Positions 34,555-43,740 of a stretch of 64,000 nucleotides of DNA are shown piece after piece. The notes under the pieces are model-generated. The model was not told the DNA's origin, made no database searches, and was given only the letters and a program-made list of their open reading frames with translations. How positions within the stretch are numbered: position 1 is the stretch's first letter; every line of letters starts with the position of its first letter. Origin of the DNA: Ruegeria intermedia (lineage in GTDB: Bacteria; Pseudomonadota; Alphaproteobacteria; Rhodobacterales; Rhodobacteraceae). The DNA lies in NCBI RefSeq assembly GCF_900129345.1, contig NZ_FQVK01000021.1:1-64000 (forward strand), read 5' to 3'. Made by a program: the position numbers and the translations under genes.

Positions 34555-34680
34555 AATTCCGCCCTCCGCGGCAACTTCCGCAACACGCTTGTCGATCAAG
34601 AAACCGCCTTCAACATTCGGCGGCCGCGGCAGCCAGATTGAAGAATTCCTCGCACTGCCATCGCATGGTAGGGTGGCAAC

Positions 34681-35313
34681 ATGGACGAAACTGACCTTGA
34701 CACCTTCACGCTCAAGATGGGCGAACCCGGCCCCAAGGAAGAAGAGTTCTTCGCCCGGCGCCGAGCTCTCGGGCTCGGCGTTGGCCTCGACGAAAACGGA
34801 AAGCTCGTTCATCAGAAAGGGCCTGTGTTCATCGACTTCGTAGCTTCAAGTCTCTCCGAGAACTCGTGGCCAGTCGAAGTTGGTGTCTCATGGCTTGAAG
34901 GTAATCGAGTGGAAACTCACAGCCGGCTGATTCAGCCACGCCCGGATTGGCCCGAAGAAGACTGGGATATCGAAGGCGCCAAGCTCCATCAAGTTCCCCG
35001 TTCCGACTTGAACAATGCCGCGCCTGCAGACGCTGTAAAAGAGTGGCTGACAAAAACCGTGGCGGGTCGGGCACTTGTATCAGATGCCCCATCCTTCGAT
35101 CAAAGGTGGCTGAATCGGTTGCTCAACGCGACCGGCCCCAAAATCCTGGATTTCGATGAATTGGCCCGGGTCGCTTTCTCGGAAAATGGGGCGCTGAACC
35201 CCGGCCAGTTGCATCTTGTCTACAAGACTTTGGCCAGGCGAGACAGGTTGCATCGTGCGGGTGAGACCGCTGCAAACCTGTGCCGCGCATGGCAGGCAGG
35301 GTCGAGGCGGTGA
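34681..35313 (+). CDS. DnaQ/RNase T-like exonuclease fold, probably catalytically impaired
   Basis: 210 aa. The segment VFIDFVASSLSENSWPVEVGV matches the first exonuclease motif (normally DxE), ALVSDAPSFDQRWL the second, and HRAGETAANL the third (normally HxxxxD). Asp is kept in motif I and II, but the Glu of motif I is Val and the Asp of motif III is Thr. It should therefore have weak or no nuclease activity, or have been repurposed. It lies at the right end of the mobile block. A start at 34681 follows ATGGTAGGGTGGCAAC. Confidence 0.55.
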   Translation: MDETDLDTFTLKMGEPGPKEEEFFARRRALGLGVGLDENGKLVHQKGPVFIDFVASSLSENSWPVEVGVSWLEGNRVETHSRLIQPRPDWPEEDWDIEGAKLHQVPRSDLNNAAPADAVKEWLTKTVAGRALVSDAPSFDQRWLNRLLNATGPKILDFDELARVAFSENGALNPGQLHLVYKTLARRDRLHRAGETAANLCRAWQAGSRR

Positions 35314-35431
35314 GAGCGGATTTGCAGCATCGCGGCCAAATGATCGCTGTCACTGCATTGGTTTTCGCGCAAGCTGAAACAGCAGGAGCGCGAAAGTTCA
35401 GTTTCCTGGAACAGCGCCCGCCGGCACCTGC

Positions 35432-36982
35432 TCAGAACAGCGCCGCCGGCAGGGCGGTGGCCAGTTGCGGGACCAGCCACAGCAGAGCCATCCCCACCAC
35501 CTGCAACCCGATGAAGGGCAGGACGCCGGCATAGATATGGCCCGTCGTCACTTCGTCGGGCGCGACGCCGCGCAGGTAGAACAGCGAAAAGCCGAAAGGC
35601 GGCGTCAGGAATGAGGTCTGCAGGTTTATGGCCAGCAGGATGCCCAGCCACAGGGGATCGTGGCCCATCAGGATCAGCACCGGCGCCACCAGCGGCAGCA
35701 GGATCACCGAGATCTCGACGAAATCCAGGAAACAGCCCAGCAGGAACACCAGCCCCATGCTGAACAGCAGCGCCCCGGTCGGCCCGCCCGGCATGGATTG
35801 CAGGATTTCGGCCACCCGCTCCTCGCCACCCAGCCCGATGAACACCAGCGAGAACATGCCCGCCGCAAGGATCGTGGCGAAGATCATCGAGGTCATCACC
35901 AGGGTCGAGCCGGCGGCGTCGTGGGGCACCTTGCGTCCCCAGGCCGAGCGCAGCGCGCTCAGCACCGCCAGCACGCCCAGGCCCGCCAGAAACACATAGG
36001 CACCGCCCGCCACAAGCTGCGCCGGCTCCAGGTCGCTGCGTTGCAGGCGCACCGGGTAAAGGCCGGACAGCACCGCCAGAAGCAGCAACGCGCCGGTGCC
36101 GGCAAGGATCAGACGGCGGTTTCCGCCGCTCTTCAGCCCGGCCATCAGCACCGCGCCCACCGCGCCGACCGCGGCGGCCTCGGTCGGGGTGGCGATGCCG
36201 CCCAGGATCGAGCCGAGAACCGCGAGGATCAGCAGCACCGGCGGCACGACGACGGACAGAACCTCTTGCGCCGAGGGCCGGGGCAGATCGGCGCGCACCG
36301 GCGGCATGTCATCGGGCCGCAGCACTCCGCGGATCACGATATAGACCAGGTACAGCACCACCAGCGCCAGGCCCGGCCCCATCGCGGCGGCAAAGAACTG
36401 CCCCACCGACAGCGCCTCGACCACGAACTTGCCCTGCTCGTATTGCGCCTGCTGAAAGGCGTTCGACATCACGTCGGCCAGGATGATCAGCAGGGTCGAG
36501 GGCGGGATGATCTGACCCAGCGTGCCGGCGGTGCAGACGATCCCGGCGCCCACGCGCGGATCGTAACCCGCCCGCAGCATCGACGGCAGCGCGATCAGCC
36601 CCATCGCCACCACGGTGGCGCCGACGATGCCGGTCGAGGCGGCCAGCAGTGCGCCCACCAGAACCACCGAGATGCCGAGACCGCCACGCAGCTTGCCAAA
36701 CAGCCGCCCCATCGTGTCGAGCAGCGACTCGGCGATACCGCTCTTTTCCAGCACCGCGCCCATGAAGACGAACAGCGGAATGGCGATCAGCGTCTGGTTC
36801 GACAGAAGGCCAAACACCCTCTGCGCCATCGCCCCCAAAAGCGAGATGTCCATCACCCCGAGCGCCCAGCCCAGATAGGCAAAGAGGATCGCCACCCCGG
36901 CAATCGAAAAGGACACCGGAAAGCCCAGCAGGATGCCACCCAGAAGGGCCGCGAACATGATCAGGTCGAGATAATCCGCCAT
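35432..36982 (-). CDS. TRAP transporter large permease (DctM family)
   Basis: 516 aa, about 14 hydrophobic segments, typical DctM with an internal extension. FPVSFSIAGVAILFAYLG and GQIIPPSTLLIILAD match the family, and the C-terminal FLDFVEISVILLPLVAPVL is the usual signature. Start ATG 36982 overlaps the stop of the small subunit (TGATG). It works with 36982-37476 and the binding protein to import an organic acid using the sodium gradient. Confidence 0.9.
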   Translation of the reverse strand: MADYLDLIMFAALLGGILLGFPVSFSIAGVAILFAYLGWALGVMDISLLGAMAQRVFGLLSNQTLIAIPLFVFMGAVLEKSGIAESLLDTMGRLFGKLRGGLGISVVLVGALLAASTGIVGATVVAMGLIALPSMLRAGYDPRVGAGIVCTAGTLGQIIPPSTLLIILADVMSNAFQQAQYEQGKFVVEALSVGQFFAAAMGPGLALVVLYLVYIVIRGVLRPDDMPPVRADLPRPSAQEVLSVVVPPVLLILAVLGSILGGIATPTEAAAVGAVGAVLMAGLKSGGNRRLILAGTGALLLLAVLSGLYPVRLQRSDLEPAQLVAGGAYVFLAGLGVLAVLSALRSAWGRKVPHDAAGSTLVMTSMIFATILAAGMFSLVFIGLGGEERVAEILQSMPGGPTGALLFSMGLVFLLGCFLDFVEISVILLPLVAPVLILMGHDPLWLGILLAINLQTSFLTPPFGFSLFYLRGVAPDEVTTGHIYAGVLPFIGLQVVGMALLWLVPQLATALPAALF

Positions 36983-37476
36983 CACGCCCGTTCCCCCGTC
37001 AGCAGCTTTGCCAGTTGCGACAGCGATTGCAGCATCAGCGTAACGGCAAAGGCCGGGATCAGCGTCTTCATCAGGAACACCGCCTTGAGGCCGCCGACCG
37101 AGATCGGGCCTTCGAGAATTTTCCACGAGTTGGCCACAGACGGCCAGCTCCAGTAGAGCAGCGCCGCCATCGACGGCAGCAGCAGGAACAGGTGCCCGAA
37201 CACGTCGATCCGCCAGCGGGCGGCCTCGGACAGCCGGGAATAGAAGATGTCCACGCGCACATGCTTGTCGATCTGCAGCGTATAGGCCGCGCCCAGCATG
37301 AACAGCGTGGCGTGCATGTAGAGCACCAGCTCCTGCACCGCGATCGAGTTGACGCCAAAGACATAGCGGCCCAGCACGATGCCGAACTGCACCAGCACCA
37401 TCAACAGCGCCAGCCAGCGCACCACCCGGGCAATCAGGCGGTTGACCCCGTCAACCACGTCAACAAAGCGCCCCAT
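36982..37476 (-). CDS. TRAP transporter small permease (DctQ family)
   Basis: 164 aa with four membrane segments, typical length. The stretch FGIVLGRYVFGVNSIAVQELVLY is the DctQ signature (R-Y-x-F...E). It lies between the binding protein and the large permease, sharing one base with the latter. Confidence 0.88.
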   Translation of the reverse strand: MGRFVDVVDGVNRLIARVVRWLALLMVLVQFGIVLGRYVFGVNSIAVQELVLYMHATLFMLGAAYTLQIDKHVRVDIFYSRLSEAARWRIDVFGHLFLLLPSMAALLYWSWPSVANSWKILEGPISVGGLKAVFLMKTLIPAFAVTLMLQSLSQLAKLLTGERA

Positions 37477-37545
37477 CCTGTCCCAGCCTCCAGCCTCGCG
37501 CGGGTTGCCGGGCAGCGCGGGTCAGCCCGCGCCGCCCGTATCTGC

Positions 37546-38631
37546 TCAGTAGCCCATGACCGCGGCGCGCGCGTTCATTTGACCGTTGTCGGCATAGGTC
37601 ATGTAACCGCCCACAAGGTCGCGATAGGCGACAAAGCTTTCCACGATGCGGCGCACCAGCTCGTCCTCGTCCTGGCGCAGCTCGTCGATCACCTCGGCGG
37701 CGGCCTTGCCCATGGCGGCGATCACCTCGTCGGGGAACTTCCGGACCTGCACGCCATCCTCGGCGACCAGCTTTTTCAGCGCCAGCGCGTGCTTGGTGGT
37801 GTATTCGGTCCAGACCGGGTTGTAGAGGCTCTCGCAGGCAAAGGCGACCGCCTGCTTCAGGTCGTCGGGCAGGTCGTTGTAGACGTTCATGTTGACGCCG
37901 CATTCCTCGGCCGAGGACGGCTCGCCCACGCCGGGCCAGTAATAGTTCTTGGCCACCTGCTGATACCCCAGCGCCGAATCCGTCCACGGGCCGATGAACT
38001 CGCCCGCGTCCAGCGCACCGGTCTGCAGCGCCTGGAACATCTGCGGCCCGCCCATGGCCTCGGCCGCCATGCCCATCTTGGAGGCCATTTCCGAGGCAAG
38101 CCCGGTGGTGCGGAACTTCAGCCCCTTCAGATCCTCGGGCGAGTTGATCTCGGTGCGGAACCAGCCGCCCCATTGCGGGCCCGAGTTGCCGCACAGGAAC
38201 GGCTTGATGGCAAAGCGGCCATACATCTCGTCATAGAGCTCCTGGCCACCGCCATGCACCATCCAGCCGACCTGCTCGTCGGCGCGCAGGCCAAAGGGCT
38301 GCGACCCGAACAGCAGGATGCCCTTGGATTTCGAGCCCCAATAGGCCGGAACCGCGTGATACAGCTCGGCCGTGCCTTCGCTCACCGCGTCGAACACGCC
38401 GCGACCGGGGACCAGTTCGCCGGCGGCGAACAGCTTGACTTCGATCCGGCCGCCCGACAGCGCGGTGATCCGGTCGGCCAGCATCTGCGCGGCCACACCC
38501 GGCCCCGGCAGGTTCTTGGGCCACGCGGTGACCATCTTCCACTGGCGCTTGTCCTGCGCGATGGCCGGCGTGGCCAACGGCGCGGCAACGGCACCAACCG
38601 CCCCCGCCTTGAGAAACTTGCGTCTGTCCAT
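37546..38631 (-). CDS. TRAP substrate-binding protein, TakP-like
   Basis: 361 aa. Tat signal MDRRKFLKAGAVGAVAAPLATPAIAQ, then a DctP-type periplasmic binding protein. The strings LFAAGELVPG, WFRTEINSPEDLKGLKFR and ALDAGEFIGPWTD closely follow TakP of Rhodobacter sphaeroides, which binds alpha-keto acids. A strong GGGAGGAAA ribosome site precedes ATG 38631. It is the first gene of the TRAP operon; the exact ligand is inferred. Confidence 0.88.
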   Translation of the reverse strand: MDRRKFLKAGAVGAVAAPLATPAIAQDKRQWKMVTAWPKNLPGPGVAAQMLADRITALSGGRIEVKLFAAGELVPGRGVFDAVSEGTAELYHAVPAYWGSKSKGILLFGSQPFGLRADEQVGWMVHGGGQELYDEMYGRFAIKPFLCGNSGPQWGGWFRTEINSPEDLKGLKFRTTGLASEMASKMGMAAEAMGGPQMFQALQTGALDAGEFIGPWTDSALGYQQVAKNYYWPGVGEPSSAEECGVNMNVYNDLPDDLKQAVAFACESLYNPVWTEYTTKHALALKKLVAEDGVQVRKFPDEVIAAMGKAAAEVIDELRQDEDELVRRIVESFVAYRDLVGGYMTYADNGQMNARAAVMGY

Positions 38632-38795
38632 GTCATTTCCTCCCGTTCTTGATCCGGATCCGCGAAAACCTTCCCGATGTTCCGGGCCGCGAAATCCTGC
38701 TGTGCCGGCACCAACGGTGGCACCCCCTGCCCCGCGAGATCCTTGCCGCCTCCGCGGTCGGGAGCCGGTGAAGAGAATCACCTGCCGCCTTGCTT

Positions 38796-38824
38796 TGTGC
38801 ACCATTTTCGTGATTAAGTGCACA
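38796..38824. promoter_or_regulatory. Paired GTGCAC operator, TRAP/GntR divergent promoter
   Basis: In the 285-bp divergent gap, two identical GTGCAC palindromes (38797-38802 and 38818-38823) lie exactly 21 bp apart, forming a TGTGCAC...GTGCACA dyad. Two-turn spacing suits a dimeric GntR/HutC regulator, which is encoded next door. Confidence 0.45.
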
Positions 38825-38916
38825 CATATTTGCAAGTCAAGAAAGAACAGAGGCTGCGCCCGGTTTGACGCAGGCCTGATGCCGGGTTGAACAGACAGGA
38901 TGAGGACCGCGCCGCG

Positions 38917-39618
38917 ATGAACGCAGACAGCACGAAATCCTGGCAAGCGGTGCGGGCCGAGGTTCTGCGCCGGATCCGCGACCGCGAGTGGAAGCCCGGC
39001 GAGTTGGTTCCGCACGAGGCCGAGCTTGCGCGCGAACTGGGCTGTTCCCGCACCACCGTCAACCGCGCCCTGCGAGCGGTGGCCGAGGACGGCCTGATCG
39101 AGCGCCGCCGCCGCGCCGGCACCCGTGTCGCGCTGCACCCGGTGCGCAAGGCCCGGCTGGACATCCCGGTGATCCGCGTCGAGATCGAAAACCGCGGCCT
39201 GGCCTATTCCTACAGCCTGATCTCACAGGCCGAAGAGCTGCCCCCGCCCGCGGTGCGCGCCCGCTTGCAAAGCCCGCCTGACCACAAGATGCTGCACGTC
39301 CTCGGGCTCCACCTTGCCGACGGGTGTCCCTACGCGCTGGAGGATCGCTGGATCGACCCGGACGCGGTGCCCGAGGCGCGCGAGGCCGATTTCACCCAGA
39401 TCAGCCCCAACGAATGGCTGGTGCTGACCGTGCCCTTTGGCGGCGGCGACATCGCCTTTTCAGCCGTCGAGGCCGGACCGGACGAGGCCGAGGCGCTGGA
39501 CTGCGCCCCCGGCGCGGCCCTCTTCGTCACCGAACGCACCACCTGGCGCGGGTCCCGCATGCTGACCACCGTGCAGCTGCTCTTCGCCCCCAGATACCGG
39601 TTGCATACCAGGATCTGA
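38917..39618 (+). CDS. GntR-family regulator, HutC subfamily (UTRA domain)
   Basis: 233 aa from ATG 38917 (a TTG at 38887 is an alternative). N-terminal winged helix PHEAELARELGCSRTTVNRALRAVAEDGLIERRRRAGT, then a UTRA ligand-binding domain ending PRYRLHTRI, the HutC hallmark. It is divergent from the TRAP operon and probably represses it; the ligand would be the imported acid or a metabolite. Confidence 0.85.
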   Translation: MNADSTKSWQAVRAEVLRRIRDREWKPGELVPHEAELARELGCSRTTVNRALRAVAEDGLIERRRRAGTRVALHPVRKARLDIPVIRVEIENRGLAYSYSLISQAEELPPPAVRARLQSPPDHKMLHVLGLHLADGCPYALEDRWIDPDAVPEAREADFTQISPNEWLVLTVPFGGGDIAFSAVEAGPDEAEALDCAPGAALFVTERTTWRGSRMLTTVQLLFAPRYRLHTRI

Positions 39619-39847
39619 AAGAGGTCAGGCAGAAAAGCCCAGGCCTCGGACCAATCGAACATTCAACAGAGCTTGCGGATGCAGCTCGTTTCTTCGGGAT
39701 TTCGGAGTGAACCCCGAAGAAACGACCCGCCCCGCAATGAACCGAGAGAAGCAGCCTCTCAGAATAGTAACTCGCGCCAACGAAAGGAGTTTCAGTCGCC
39801 CTTGAAGCCGTCGGCACACCCGCCACGGCGCTGCAGAGGAGAACGAC

Positions 39848-40225
39848 ATGTTCGACCTTTATCATGACACGCTGAAGGAACTGCGTGAATTCATGTCTTC
39901 CCACAGCGAGGCGCTCCAGAATGCGTCCGTGCTTCTGGGAGGCCAGCCCGCGCTGCGCCAGACCCAGGCGCTTCTCGACGAAATCGTCTCGGCCCCTGGG
40001 CTGACGCGAAGCCTGAGACGCAGGATCGCCGCGCTCCACGATCTCTTTGCACTGAAGAACGTGCATGACCCCGAGACGCTCGAGGCGGCGTATTTCGCCG
40101 AAATCGACCCGGGCTCTCCGATCGTCGAGGAGCTTTGCCTGCTGAGCGAAGCCCTGAAGGACGCGATTTACCGGCAACAGGACATCGATCTGATCACCCT
40201 GATCGAAGCCGATCCCGCCGCATGA
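39848..40225 (+). CDS. Hypothetical helical protein
   Basis: 125 aa, acidic, all-helical appearance (MFDLYHDTLKELREFMSSHS...), no signal peptide. Clear ribosome site GAGGAGA. I know no family. It is followed 84 bases later by another small soluble helical protein, so they may form a two-gene unit. Confidence 0.6.
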   Translation: MFDLYHDTLKELREFMSSHSEALQNASVLLGGQPALRQTQALLDEIVSAPGLTRSLRRRIAALHDLFALKNVHDPETLEAAYFAEIDPGSPIVEELCLLSEALKDAIYRQQDIDLITLIEADPAA

Positions 40226-40309
40226 GCGCACACCGCCAGCCCCTCTCTCCTTTGGGACTGGCGTCTTGAGAGCCGGCGCGGTGTCGGCTCAGGAAAGAAG
40301 GAGACCCGA

Positions 40310-40726
40310 ATGGACATCGATACCGAAAGGGAGATTCACCAGCTGACTCTGGACGCGATCGTGTCGGGGCGTCTGCTGGCCGAAGACTGGCTGGAAGGAA
40401 GCCTGGCCCCCACGGGCACCGCAAAAGCCCTCATCCTGGAAACCCTCCGCTCCCTCCGCGAGCGCGAGAGCCTGCCGCACGTGGACAGGGATCTGATCGA
40501 AGCGATGGGAGAGCAAATTCGCAACGCCCTGAACGAAATCCGCGACGGCAAAGGCGACGCGGCACTGTCGCGCGAAGTGGATCTGGTCTGGGAACAGAAC
40601 CAGCAGGTCATCGAGTACGCGAATCTGGCCTGTCGCTGGCGAAGATTCAAAGAAGCCATGATCGCCCTGGATGACAGGCTGGCCGCAACCCGCATGGCCG
40701 GCCTTCTTCTGGCCAGCGTTGTGTGA
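40310..40726 (+). CDS. Hypothetical helical protein
   Basis: 138 aa, soluble, helical, acidic N terminus (MDIDTEREIHQLTLDAIVSG). Ribosome site AAGGAG 7 bases upstream. No motif recognised. Probably transcribed with 39848-40225. Confidence 0.6.
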   Translation: MDIDTEREIHQLTLDAIVSGRLLAEDWLEGSLAPTGTAKALILETLRSLRERESLPHVDRDLIEAMGEQIRNALNEIRDGKGDAALSREVDLVWEQNQQVIEYANLACRWRRFKEAMIALDDRLAATRMAGLLLASVV

Positions 40727-40924
40727 AAGCCGCAAGAGATGTCGGGGCAGTTCGCGCTGTCCCGGCACATTCAAGCGCCCGAAGAACAGAATTTGAAGGG
40801 TGCGGAACAAGTGGGGCGCGGCCTTGCCGGCAGGTTGGGATCGTTGCCGCGTGTGGCCAGCGACGTCTCGGGCAACCTATGACGGTGTCCACGCCGACTC
40901 ACCGATCCGTTGACGAAAAAGCAT

Positions 40925-40955
40925 TTGACCTTCCATCGCTGGAAGGGGCTATGCC
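40925..40955 (+). promoter_or_regulatory. CueR-type (MerR-family) promoter A
   Basis: TTGACC (-35, 40925-40930), 19-bp spacer, TATGCC (-10, 40950-40955). The spacer contains the dyad CCTTCCA-N4-TGGAAGG, nearly that of the E. coli copA promoter bound by CueR. The 19-bp spacing is diagnostic for MerR-family activation. It drives the DUF2933-like gene at 40987. Confidence 0.8.
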
Positions 40956-40986
40956 GCGCTTCGAACTGTCAGAGATGGAGCGAAAC

Positions 40987-41298
40987 GTGACGAGTCATCA
41001 GCAAGCAGACACGGCAGGGAAACCCGCGCAGGACACCGGCGGAAAACTCATGAAATGGGGCATGATGGCCTGTTGCGTCGTCATGTTCGCCCCGATCGGC
41101 CTGTATTTCCTGGCCGGCGGCGGTGCAGGCGGCGTGTCCGAATCTCTGGGGCTGATCGCGCCGCTGCTTCTGTGCGTCGGGGCGCATGTCTTCATGCACA
41201 AGGCCATGGGCAAATCCTGCCACGCAACTGAAGAAAAGAAGGTGGAGGAGCGCCCCGAGGCAGAAGAGGCCATTCCGCCTGTGGCCGTGCGGCAGTAA
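40987..41298 (+). CDS. Small DUF2933-like membrane protein
   Basis: 103 aa from GTG 40987 with GGAG upstream. Longer starts (ATG 40879, ATG 40951) are ruled out because 40951 lies inside the -10 box of the CueR-type promoter. Two hydrophobic segments (MMACCVVMFAPIGLYFLAGG and LIAPLLLCVGAHVFMH), a Cys pair in the first, and HKAMGKSC after the second. It looks related to the protein at 5825. Likely copper-induced. Confidence 0.7.
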   Translation: MTSHQQADTAGKPAQDTGGKLMKWGMMACCVVMFAPIGLYFLAGGGAGGVSESLGLIAPLLLCVGAHVFMHKAMGKSCHATEEKKVEERPEAEEAIPPVAVRQ

Positions 41299-41306
41299 CT
41301 TTGCCA

Positions 41307-41513
41307 ATGATCCTCAGGCGCGGGCGGCTGGTGGCGGCGGTCTCGGCCGCCGCGGTGCTGCTGTCGGCCTGTGCGCAAAGTAACCGAACCTGCCCGCTGC
41401 AACCCGAGGCCCCCTCCTTCACCCTGCCCGAGGGGTGCAATGTTCAGTGGGAAGGCCAGCAGGGCGGCGCCTATTTCACCTGCGATGATGGCCGGGTCGG
41501 GTTCGTTGGCTGA
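41307..41513 (+). CDS. Small lipoprotein
   Basis: 68 aa. Signal peptide with lipobox LLSAC (mature Cys about residue 22); the short mature part has three more Cys (RTCPLQ, EGCNVQW, YFTCDDG). It starts 8 bases after the previous stop and lies between two copper-type promoters. Unknown function; perhaps a periplasmic metal-binding lipoprotein. Confidence 0.6.
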   Translation: MILRRGRLVAAVSAAAVLLSACAQSNRTCPLQPEAPSFTLPEGCNVQWEGQQGGAYFTCDDGRVGFVG

Positions 41514-41539
41514 TGGCCGCGATGTGACATTCCGGCCCG

Positions 41540-41570
41540 TTGACCCTCCAGCGCTGGAATCTGCCAATCA
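41540..41570 (+). promoter_or_regulatory. CueR-type promoter-like box B
   Basis: TTGACC (41540-41545) followed by the 12-bp palindrome TCCAGCGCTGGA; a -10 19 bp later (CAATCA) is weak. The 19-mer TTGACCCTCCAGCGCTGGA is identical to the box on the other strand before ccmF. It precedes the ScsB-like gene. Confidence 0.6.
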
Positions 41571-41601
41571 CGGCGCACGCAACAAAAGGCAGCGAGTCGC
41601 C

Positions 41602-43728
41602 ATGGGCAAGGCATTGGTAAAACTGGTTCTTGTGGTCTGGGTAACGGCCCTTGGCCTGCTTTTGACAGGGCAGGGTCAGGCCGCCACCTCTGCACCCCAT
41701 GACTCCCTACCCGTGAACGCCCGCCTCGTCACCGCGCAGGACGGGGTCGAACCCGGGGCCGGAACCCTCACCGCAGGGTTGCACCTGAAGCTGGCCGAGG
41801 GCTGGAAAACCTATTGGAAATCACCCGGCGAGGTTGGGATCCCGCCCAAGGTCACGTGGGAGGGGTCGCAAAACATCCGCGACGTGCAGTTCCACTGGCC
41901 CGCGCCGATCCGCTTCCGCGCCTTCGGGATCGAGAATTTCGGCTACAAGGACGAGGTGGTCTTTCCCCTGACCATCACGCTCGAAAACCCCGGCGCGCCC
42001 GTGGATCTGAAGGCGGATGTCGCCGTCCTGGTCTGCTCGGACGTCTGTGTGCCGGTCGAGTTTCCCCTGTCGCTGTCTCTGCCGCAGGGATCGGGCCGGG
42101 ATCAGGACTCGGCCCGACTGATCAATGCCTACATGTCGCGCGTGCCGGTCCCGGACAACAGCAACGGGATCGCATCGGAGTCCGCGTCGCTGGATGCCGA
42201 GGCCAAGACGCTGACGCTGAGTTTCACCAGCGACCTGCCCTTTGATGCGCCCGACGTGTTCCCCGACATGGGCCGCGATACCGCCTTCGGCGCGCCCGAC
42301 ATCCGGCTGGGCGAGGACGGAAGGCTGCTTTGGGTGCAGTTCCCCATCCTTGCCCTCGCGGACAGCCCCCCTGCCCTGTCGGTCACGGTGACGGACACCA
42401 ACCGCGTGGCCGAGTTTGCCCCGCGTACCGACGCACGCCCTGCCCCGCCGCCCTACGAAATCGCGACCGCCGAGCCTTCGGCCGGCGCGATGGTCTGGAT
42501 CCTGCTGCTGGCCGTCGGCGGAGGGCTGATCCTGAACGTCATGCCCTGCGTACTACCGGTGCTGTCGATCAAGCTGTCCTCGGCGGTCAAGGCGCATGAC
42601 CGGTCGCCGGCGCAGATCCGTGCCGGATTTCTGGCCTCGGCGGCCGGGATCCTGGCCTTCATGTGGCTGCTGGCGGGCATCACCATCGCCGCCCGGTCGC
42701 TGGGCTATTCGATCGGCTGGGGCATCCAGTTCCAGAACCCGCTGTTCCTTGCGGTGATGATCGTGGTGCTGGCGGTCTTTGCGGCCAGCCTCGCGGGCCT
42801 GTTCGAGATCACGCTGCCGCAGGCGCTGAACACCCGGCTGGCCCATGTGGACGAGGGCCGCACGCCGCTGGCCGGGGATTTCCTGACCGGCGCCTTCTCG
42901 GCGGTTCTGGCAACGCCCTGCTCGGCCCCCTTCCTGGGCACCGCCGTCGCCTTTGCCCTGACCGGGCGGCCGGTGGACATCCTGGCGATCTTCACCGCCC
43001 TGGGGCTCGGGCTGGCCACTCCCTACCTGCTGGTCGCGGCGCATCCGAAACTCACCGCCGCGCTGCCCAAGCCGGGGCGCTGGATGGTGGGGCTCAAATG
43101 GGTCCTGTCGGCGGCACTGCTGGCCACGATCGGCTGGCTTGTCTGGGTTATGGCCGGTGTCGCCGGAGATGCCGCCGCAACCGCCACGGCCCTGGCCGCC
43201 GCGGTCCTGGTCCTGGTGATCTGGAGGGGCGCGGCGCTGCCGCCCGCCCTGCGCTGGTCCGCCATGGCGCTGCCGCTGGTCGCCGCCCTGGCGGCCCCTG
43301 TCGCGATTGCGGGCAAAGGCCGGACCGGCCCGACCGAACCGGCCGGAGAGATCCCCTGGGTGACCTTCAGCCGCCCGGAAATCGCCCGGCTCGTGTCGCG
43401 CGGCGAGGTGGTGTTCGTCGACGTCACCGCCGATTGGTGCCTGACCTGCAAGGCCAACAAGGCGCTGGTGCTGGAGCGCGGCGAGGTGCTGGCCGCGCTG
43501 CAATCCGGCGAGGCCGTCCCCATGCAGGCCGACTGGACCCGCCCCGACGACGCTATCGCGCAGTTCCTCGAGGACAACGACCGGTTCGGCATCCCCTTCA
43601 ACATCGTCTATGGCCCGTCGGCCCCCGAAGGCATCGCCCTGCCCGAGATCCTGTCGACCGCGGCCGTGCTGGAGGCGCTGGACAAGGCCGCGCCGGATGG
43701 CGGCACACCGCTGGCAAGCGGATCGTGA
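41602..43728 (+). CDS. ScsB/DsbD-like membrane thiol-disulfide reductase
   Basis: 708 aa. Signal peptide, a periplasmic N-terminal immunoglobulin-like domain (about residues 25-275, with VCSDVC), eight-helix CcdA-type membrane domain with NVMPCVLPVLSIKL and ATPCSAPFLG carrying the redox Cys pair, and a C-terminal thioredoxin domain ADWCLTCKANK. This is the ScsB (suppressor of copper sensitivity) type, moving electrons from cytoplasm to periplasm. Start ATG 41602 follows the promoter-like box; the frame is open upstream but non-coding. It also supports cytochrome c maturation in principle. Confidence 0.85.
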   Translation: MGKALVKLVLVVWVTALGLLLTGQGQAATSAPHDSLPVNARLVTAQDGVEPGAGTLTAGLHLKLAEGWKTYWKSPGEVGIPPKVTWEGSQNIRDVQFHWPAPIRFRAFGIENFGYKDEVVFPLTITLENPGAPVDLKADVAVLVCSDVCVPVEFPLSLSLPQGSGRDQDSARLINAYMSRVPVPDNSNGIASESASLDAEAKTLTLSFTSDLPFDAPDVFPDMGRDTAFGAPDIRLGEDGRLLWVQFPILALADSPPALSVTVTDTNRVAEFAPRTDARPAPPPYEIATAEPSAGAMVWILLLAVGGGLILNVMPCVLPVLSIKLSSAVKAHDRSPAQIRAGFLASAAGILAFMWLLAGITIAARSLGYSIGWGIQFQNPLFLAVMIVVLAVFAASLAGLFEITLPQALNTRLAHVDEGRTPLAGDFLTGAFSAVLATPCSAPFLGTAVAFALTGRPVDILAIFTALGLGLATPYLLVAAHPKLTAALPKPGRWMVGLKWVLSAALLATIGWLVWVMAGVAGDAAATATALAAAVLVLVIWRGAALPPALRWSAMALPLVAALAAPVAIAGKGRTGPTEPAGEIPWVTFSRPEIARLVSRGEVVFVDVTADWCLTCKANKALVLERGEVLAALQSGEAVPMQADWTRPDDAIAQFLEDNDRFGIPFNIVYGPSAPEGIALPEILSTAAVLEALDKAAPDGGTPLASGS

Positions 43729-43740
43729 CGCGCGCGGCCG

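Noticed and set aside
35660..37156. 498-codon + strand frame over the TRAP permeases
   Set aside because: Antisense shadow of two clear membrane proteins.
39848..40726. Toxin-antitoxin pair
   Set aside because: Two small genes in tandem, but neither has toxin or antitoxin motifs, and they are 84 bp apart.
40879..40986. N-terminal extension of the 40987 protein from ATG 40879 or 40951
   Set aside because: These starts lie upstream of or inside the CueR-type promoter, so they would not be on the transcript.
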